This document shows, in pieces, positions 1-6,300 of a DNA stretch of 8,041 nucleotides. Position 1 is the first letter of the stretch. Each line of letters opens with the position of its first letter. The notes beneath the pieces are model-generated. The model searched no databases. It worked only from the letters and a program-made list of their open reading frames with translations, and was not told the origin of the DNA. A program made the position numbers and the translations under genes. This DNA comes from Verrucomicrobia bacterium TMED44 (GTDB lineage: Bacteria > Verrucomicrobiota > Verrucomicrobiia > Opitutales > Seribacteraceae): NCBI GenBank assembly GCA_002168015.1, contig NHCX01000062.1, positions 8,348-16,388 of the forward strand, written 5' to 3'.

Positions 1-366
1 AATAGTACTCATAGAATGTGGGGTATTCGAGGGTTCTGGAACGGGAATTATCGTCAGTTTCGCAGTCAGCACTGGTGTTGGGATCCGGTCGCGTGGGTAT
101 CGGAGGGTATGCGTGACAAATGGATGCATATTGCCCATATCTACACCGGGACCAATGTACAGGTTTATGTGAATGGTACTAGCCGTAATGACTGGTTTAA
201 GGATGATATTGATACGGGTAACTACTTTCCTCTCCAATTTGGCCGGTGGACGGATGAAAACAATTTGGGACGGACATTTCTTGGGTTATTGGATGACTTT
301 CGGGTATACAATGACTGGCTTTCCGCTTCCGATGTGCAAAGTATTTATGGAAATGGCTCTGGTGAT
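1..366 (+). other. LamG domain 1 (C-terminal part, cut by window edge)
   Basis: Residues 1-122 are the second half of a concanavalin A-like LamG jelly roll. Visible landmarks are the KWMHIA strand (40-45), VYVNG (55-59), the LDDFRVYNDWLS block (97-108) and the closing YGNGSGD motif (116-122). The domain start with its W-x-F-D motif is upstream of the window. LamG domains generally bind carbohydrates or proteins, but the ligand cannot be read from sequence. Cysteine 26 is one of only three in the window and has no partner within this domain. Confidence 0.85.
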
Positions 367-3300
367 TTCCAGGTCATTCCCACCCTAGACATTCCATCGG
401 TAGTGGACGGCAGTTCCGTTTTGGGCAGGTTGAATTTTCAGCGCAATGGTTTACCTATTGAAGTGGTTGATTTTAATGTGACAACGGATCTTAGTATCAC
501 GAACGGGGCTATTGATTTTAGCTCACTTGTGTATGAAGGAAATGGAACATATCGTTTTAATTTTAACCTAAATCAACAAAATATTGCCTCATCGATAACT
601 CTCGGTTCAGGAAATGTTACTGACCGTTATAACCAAGGAAATGAAGCCACAACTGTTACCACCAGACTGATGTATCGTGCGGTTACAAGAGGTCAAGATT
701 TACTAGCTTGGTGGCCGTTTGATGAAGATGTAGTCAATTCTGGAGTTGTCACCGGAAAAACAGCAAATGCCCGTACTGCAAGGCTCTACGACGGAACATC
801 GCTTTCTTCCTACGGCAAATTCGGAAAGGGTCTTAAGTTTGACCGTACACGTACTGCCAGTCGTATGACCATTGATGACGGTCATACCGTTGGGCTTGGG
901 AACAATTGGACTTTCTCTGCCTGGGTCAAAAATCCTTTGCCACCTCTTGCTAATTTAAGATCTACTTTATTCAGGGGACATTATACTCAAGCGAGCCGAG
1001 ACTATGACCGGTTTTTGGTTATTCGTGGAAGTGACCGGATGCTCTGTTTTTTTGATGGTGATGATGGAAATGGCAATAACCGATATCGCTCAACGGATTA
1101 TGAAATTAATCCTCTTCTTTTTACGGGCTGGCACCATTTTGCGGTGTTGGCCGCAGGCAGCAGAACCAATTTCTACATAGATGGCATGTTTGTAGGAGAT
1201 GCAGACCGTCGCGAACAAAGCACGGTAAAATTCATCGGTAATTCCAGCAATAATGAGTTGTTCGCTGAATATCTGGATGATATTCGAATATATGGAACTA
1301 GCTTAAGTTTTGCTGAAGTTGCTAATATTTATGGAGATGGATTTGGTGATCAATTCCCCTCCATCTCCTTGGAGCAAAATGCATCGCGTGACTCAGACCC
1401 TCGCTCAGTTATCTCTTTGATTGGTAAAGATGGAAACCTTGTTGGACTAAACGGGTTTGTCGACTCTGATTGGAATTTGCAAGGTGGTTCTGTCGGAATG
1501 GCCAAGAATGCAGATGGCAACTACTCCTTAACTCTTGATCTTAATAATTCCTTTGTTGGTACTACACTTTCACTCGATGAAAATGCGGCCACAGATAATG
1601 ATGGTAAGCCCAATGAGGCTTTCCGTGAAGAACTTTACTTACACGAGATAGTTTACGATGAATCTCACCTAGTTAGCCGGTGGGCTTTTGATGAAACAAA
1701 TGGTTCACGAATTCGAGATTTAGGATTTGCGGTCAATGATGGTTACTTAGTCGGTAACCCTGCCCTATTAGCAGGTAAATTCGGTAAAGCTTTAGCTATG
1801 GATGGTAGTGGGGATTATCTGAGCGTCCCAAGATTTTCCGGGATTCATCAAGAGGGTAATTTTACCATTTCCGCATGGGTGTATCCCACGAATCTGGGTT
1901 ACAATAGTGATGCCCAAGATGCAGCTATATTTGGAACGGATGGAAACAACGCGGACACCGTTTTAGTCTGGTATAATGTCAACGGAGCCTCCACGGCTAA
2001 TCGTACTTTTACCTTTAACATCGGTAGCAGCAGTATCGGGCTTAACCGTTTAGATGGACCTGACGGATTAGCGCTTCAGGATCGCTGGCAGCATGTGGTG
2101 GCAGTAATGAGCGGTCAAGGCCGGAAGATTTATCATAACGGTGTCCTCGTGGCTGACTCGATCGGGTCGGATAACATTGTTACCATTGAGGGAAATAATG
2201 TTCGAGTAGGTGCCTGGACTGGAAGTGGGAACATGGACTTTGAAGGCTCTTTGGATGAAGTAAGGTTTTATAACCGCTCGTTTACTGATCAAGATGTTTT
2301 GATTCTTTACGGTCATGGAAATGGAGATCTCGGACTGACTCCGGTTATTTCTCTAAAAGATGAGAATTCAGCTTCGATTATAAATGGCCGGGTTGAATTT
2401 CATAAATTTGGGATCGCACAGCCGCTAACAGGATCAGCATTGAATGCTGGTGACTTCATTACAGCAGGAGGTCTCCTCAACGGTGTGGTTCTGAATGGAA
2501 ACGGGTATGATTTTAATTTTACCACCCCCTCCCACCCCGCTAAAGTTGAGATTGGATTACCAGCGGGTGCACTTTCATCAGGTGCCAGCCAATCTCGTGC
2601 AGTTTCCCAATCTTTTGTTAAGTCTCCCAAGATAACCGCAGAAGAGAGCTTGGTCTTATGGTATACATTTGACGACTTAAATTCCTCAGGGAAAATTACT
2701 GATTTTTCAGGAAATCAATTAGATGGCCAGGTTACGAGAGGAGGGCTAATTCCCGGGAAGTTTTCTTCCGCTTTATACTTAAACATAGGTGATTATTTAT
2801 CTATCGACAGTGAGTTGCTGTCTTTATCTGGTAAGTTTACGGTTTCCCTGTGGGCTAAAGTTTTGGACGATGGTCATGGCGTATTACTTCGAAATGGCCT
2901 TTTTTCATTGCAATATAACGATGACAATACCATTCGAGGGCTTGTTCATACAAATAACGGTTGGGGAGAGACCAAATCCCGTCTGCCAAGTGGAAGATGG
3001 GTGAATTATGTCTTATCTTATGACGAAGCTTTTGTTCGTTTGTATCTCAATGGGGATATGGTATCGGAGGTGGCACATACTGGATATTTATCATGGAACG
3101 ATGGGAATGATCATAACCTTTATTTGAATCGTTGGGCTACAACAGGATCTGGATGGGAGGGGAATGCGTTCTATGATGATTTGAGAATTTACAACCGATC
3201 CTTGAGCTCATTGGAAGTTGACCTCCTATGGTCGTTGGGTGCGGGAGATATGGGCTTAAGTGCTTTGGTTAGCGGATCTGACCCTTTCTACAGTTCTCCA

Positions 3301-6300
3301 AGTTCTCACTCCGTATCCTTCCTTGAAAATAACCAAACAGTTGTGGTGCCAGGTCTTTTACAGAGTGAGCTGAATGTGACTAATGGAAATGTGCTTAACT
3401 TTAACGCAGGAAATTATAACTTTGAAATAAATGCCACAAGCCCACCAGTCACTCTTCGCTTAGACATTTCATCTGGTGCGGTGGAAAAAGATGGTAATTT
3501 GAGTTCAGCCGCAGCTTTTGAATTTCAACGGAGGCTGATAACTTCTGTAGAAAAAGATTTGCTTGCATGGTATCCCATGGATGATTTCAACGGATCAAAG
3601 ATCTTCGACCGCTCGGGTCGAATGAGGCATGGAACATATGTCGGATTTGATACGACTGTGCCAGGTGAGGGTAATGTGACTGGCTCTCCGACTTGGTCAA
3701 GCTTTCCAGCAACTAATGCCTTTGATAATGGAGGAAATACAGGGGCTTCGCGATGGTTGCCTGCCGCCAATCCAGATGCCTGGATTATTTATGATTTTTT
3801 ACAACCGAAAGAAATTATTGCATACACGATTCAATCCCAAAGTTTTAATTATGCTGAAAGGGCACCCAAGGATTGGACATTACAAGGTTCTAATGACAGT
3901 TCAAATTGGACAGTCATTGATTCAGTTTTGAACCAAACAGGATGGGGCCAATGGGAGACTCGTAGCTTTACTATTAGTTCTTCTGGAAGCTACCAATATT
4001 ACAAGCTTGTGATCCTTGACAACAATGGAGACAGCCGGGTTGGTATAGGTGAAATTCAATATTTTTCCGCACCTAATGTGGCAAACGGAAAATTTGGCAC
4101 TGCATTGAATCTCACTGAGGAGTATGTCGATCTTCCTTTTAAGATTGATCAGAGCGGTACGGAAGGCATGACATTTTCGGCTTGGGTATACCCGCGGCAA
4201 GTTGAGGGAGGGACTGATAATGAGAAGATGATTTTCTCTACGGAAAATGGTGGGTGGGATTGGACGATGTCAGTGCGGAGGGGTTCTCTGAGTGCATGGA
4301 CTGGTGAAACACGATTCCAATCCCCTTTAACCGTTTATCCTGACCAATGGTATCATTGTGTTGCAGCTTTTGATCCGTTGTCCTCCAGGACCACCCTTTA
4401 CTTAAACGGAGGAATGATTACGACGAATTCTCTCGGTCTGGATAACAACTCGAACTTGGTACGATTAGGCCGGGGGTATTCGAATCGAACTTTTGATGGA
4501 TTGATTGATGATGTAAGAATTTGGGGCCGTCCCTTAACCGTTGTTGAGGTTGGAAAACTTTGGGGTAACGGGATGGGTGACCTTGGTCCCAATGCGAAGT
4601 TTAAATTTGATTCGATCGCATGGAGCGATCAACTCATCGGCCAATTGGTACTTAACCAACCAGTGAGTGATTTCAATGCGAGTCAAGATCTTCAACTTAC
4701 TGGTCTTACTGTAACTTCAATTTCTGAAGACTCTGATTCTAATGGTACCTTATTTAATCTTGTGCTCACACCTAATTCCTACACAAACGGGACATTGTCC
4801 ATTAAACTGCAGGCTAATTCAATCTCTGATGGGCAGGGTGTTCAAAATCCAGAAGTTTCGAAGGTAATTGATTTTCGGCCACATCGCGTTCGCGAGTCTG
4901 ATTTACTCCTATGGTGGGAATTGAATTCAAGTTTTTCCAGCACTTCAGTTAATCCTGCCTCAATAAACGGTTTACAAGTTTGGTTCGATGCAAACGATAC
5001 TTCCACAGTTGCTTACAACGGTAGTAATGAAATAACTACCTGGCAGGATAAAAGTGGTAACGGGCGCGATGCCACCACAAGCCTTGGGCAACCAATCTTC
5101 AATCCCACTGGGGGGCCAAATACAAAACCAACGGTAGAAATTCGTCGAGCTGGGGGAAATGACGCCCTATCCATCGGAGGTTCTGCGTTTTTTGCCAAAG
5201 ATCATTTTTATGTCTTTCGAAGCGTAGGCAATAATTTTGATTTCTACGGCGGATTACTTGGTCATACTTCCACTTATCCAGCATCCAGATCCTCAAATTA
5301 TCTTTTTGAAAATGGAAGGTCCTACTTTCATAGCAACCAATTTCCTGCCTATGTTTCTAAAAATGGAATTGTTTTAAATTCCCCTTTTGATCTGTCTCCC
5401 GTGGATCAATTTTTGATCCTTCGATTACAGGTTAACGACGGTAATACAGGTCCGCATTCTGATTATCGAATTGGTACTATTACAGAAGGCACAAATTATT
5501 CTTCATCTATCAATATTTCTGAAATTATTGCGTTTGATTCTGTGCTCTCCGATCGTGATTCATTCTCTGTAGAAACCTATTTACAAGCAAAATGGGGAAT
5601 CCAAGGAATTGTACATTCCACGACTGGAATTAATCATGGTTCAGGAACTCCAACTTTTACTTCAGGTGCGAAATTTGGAGATGGGATTGATTTTGACGGG
5701 GCAACTTTAGGTAAGTCTATTTCGTCGGCCATATCAAGTATTCAAAGCAATTCCATTTCACTCTCTGCCTGGATATATCCGGAGAGCGAGGACTTTTATC
5801 TATTCAATGTAGATGGTCTTCCGATTCCAGCTTCGATTAGTCTTCGGAAGCAACGTCCCTTACTTACTATGCTTGGTCTTGATCAGACTTCTCTGCCTGG
5901 TACCAACATCAATGAGTTTTGGGCGAGCGGTTATCTTGCTTTAAATCAGTGGTCCCACTTAGCCCTTACTTATGATCTCTCAAGCAAGCAGGTTCAATTT
6001 TTCCTCAATGGTGAACTTGATTCAACCTCTTCATTTGCGGGTAATCTTGCTTTCCCGTTGACAAAGGGATTCCGCCTCGGGCCCACAGATGATTTTCAGG
6101 CGACTTCCACTGATGGCCGAGTGGATGATTTCAGGATTTACGGCAGGTCTCTTTCGATCGATGAAGTTCGCAGGTTGTATGGAGCGGGCTCGGGAGACTT
6201 CAATCGAAAAACTATTACATTTACCTACTCTGGAGATTTTGAAATCCCAAAAGTGATTACTGTACACTTTCTGGATGATGGTATTCCAGTAGAAATCTCA

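Noticed and set aside
173..388. Short ORFs of 60-92 codons in other frames of both strands, for example 173-388 (+), 2068-2316 (-), 3922-4200 (-) and 7067-7291 (-)
   Set aside because: All lie inside the long frame +1 gene, which has recognisable domains throughout. Their translations show no domain or convincing start context, so they are shadow frames.
1054..1080. Asp/Gly/Asn-rich loop (residues 352-360) as an EF-hand or dockerin-like calcium site
   Set aside because: The spacing does not follow D-x-D-x-D-G with the usual downstream acidic residue, and there is no flanking helix pair. It fits a surface loop of the LamG fold.
3604..3622. Perfect inverted repeat TTCGACC-GCTCG-GGTCGAA (7-bp stem, 5-base loop)
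   Set aside because: It is internal to the coding sequence, at the D-x-SG turn of LamG domain 5, and no T-run follows. A terminator is not supported and chance plus codon choice explains it.
4614..4630. Inverted repeat GATCGC-ATGGA-GCGATC (6-bp stem)
   Set aside because: Short, inside the gene, with no T-run and no matching copy found nearby. Expected by chance in 8 kb.
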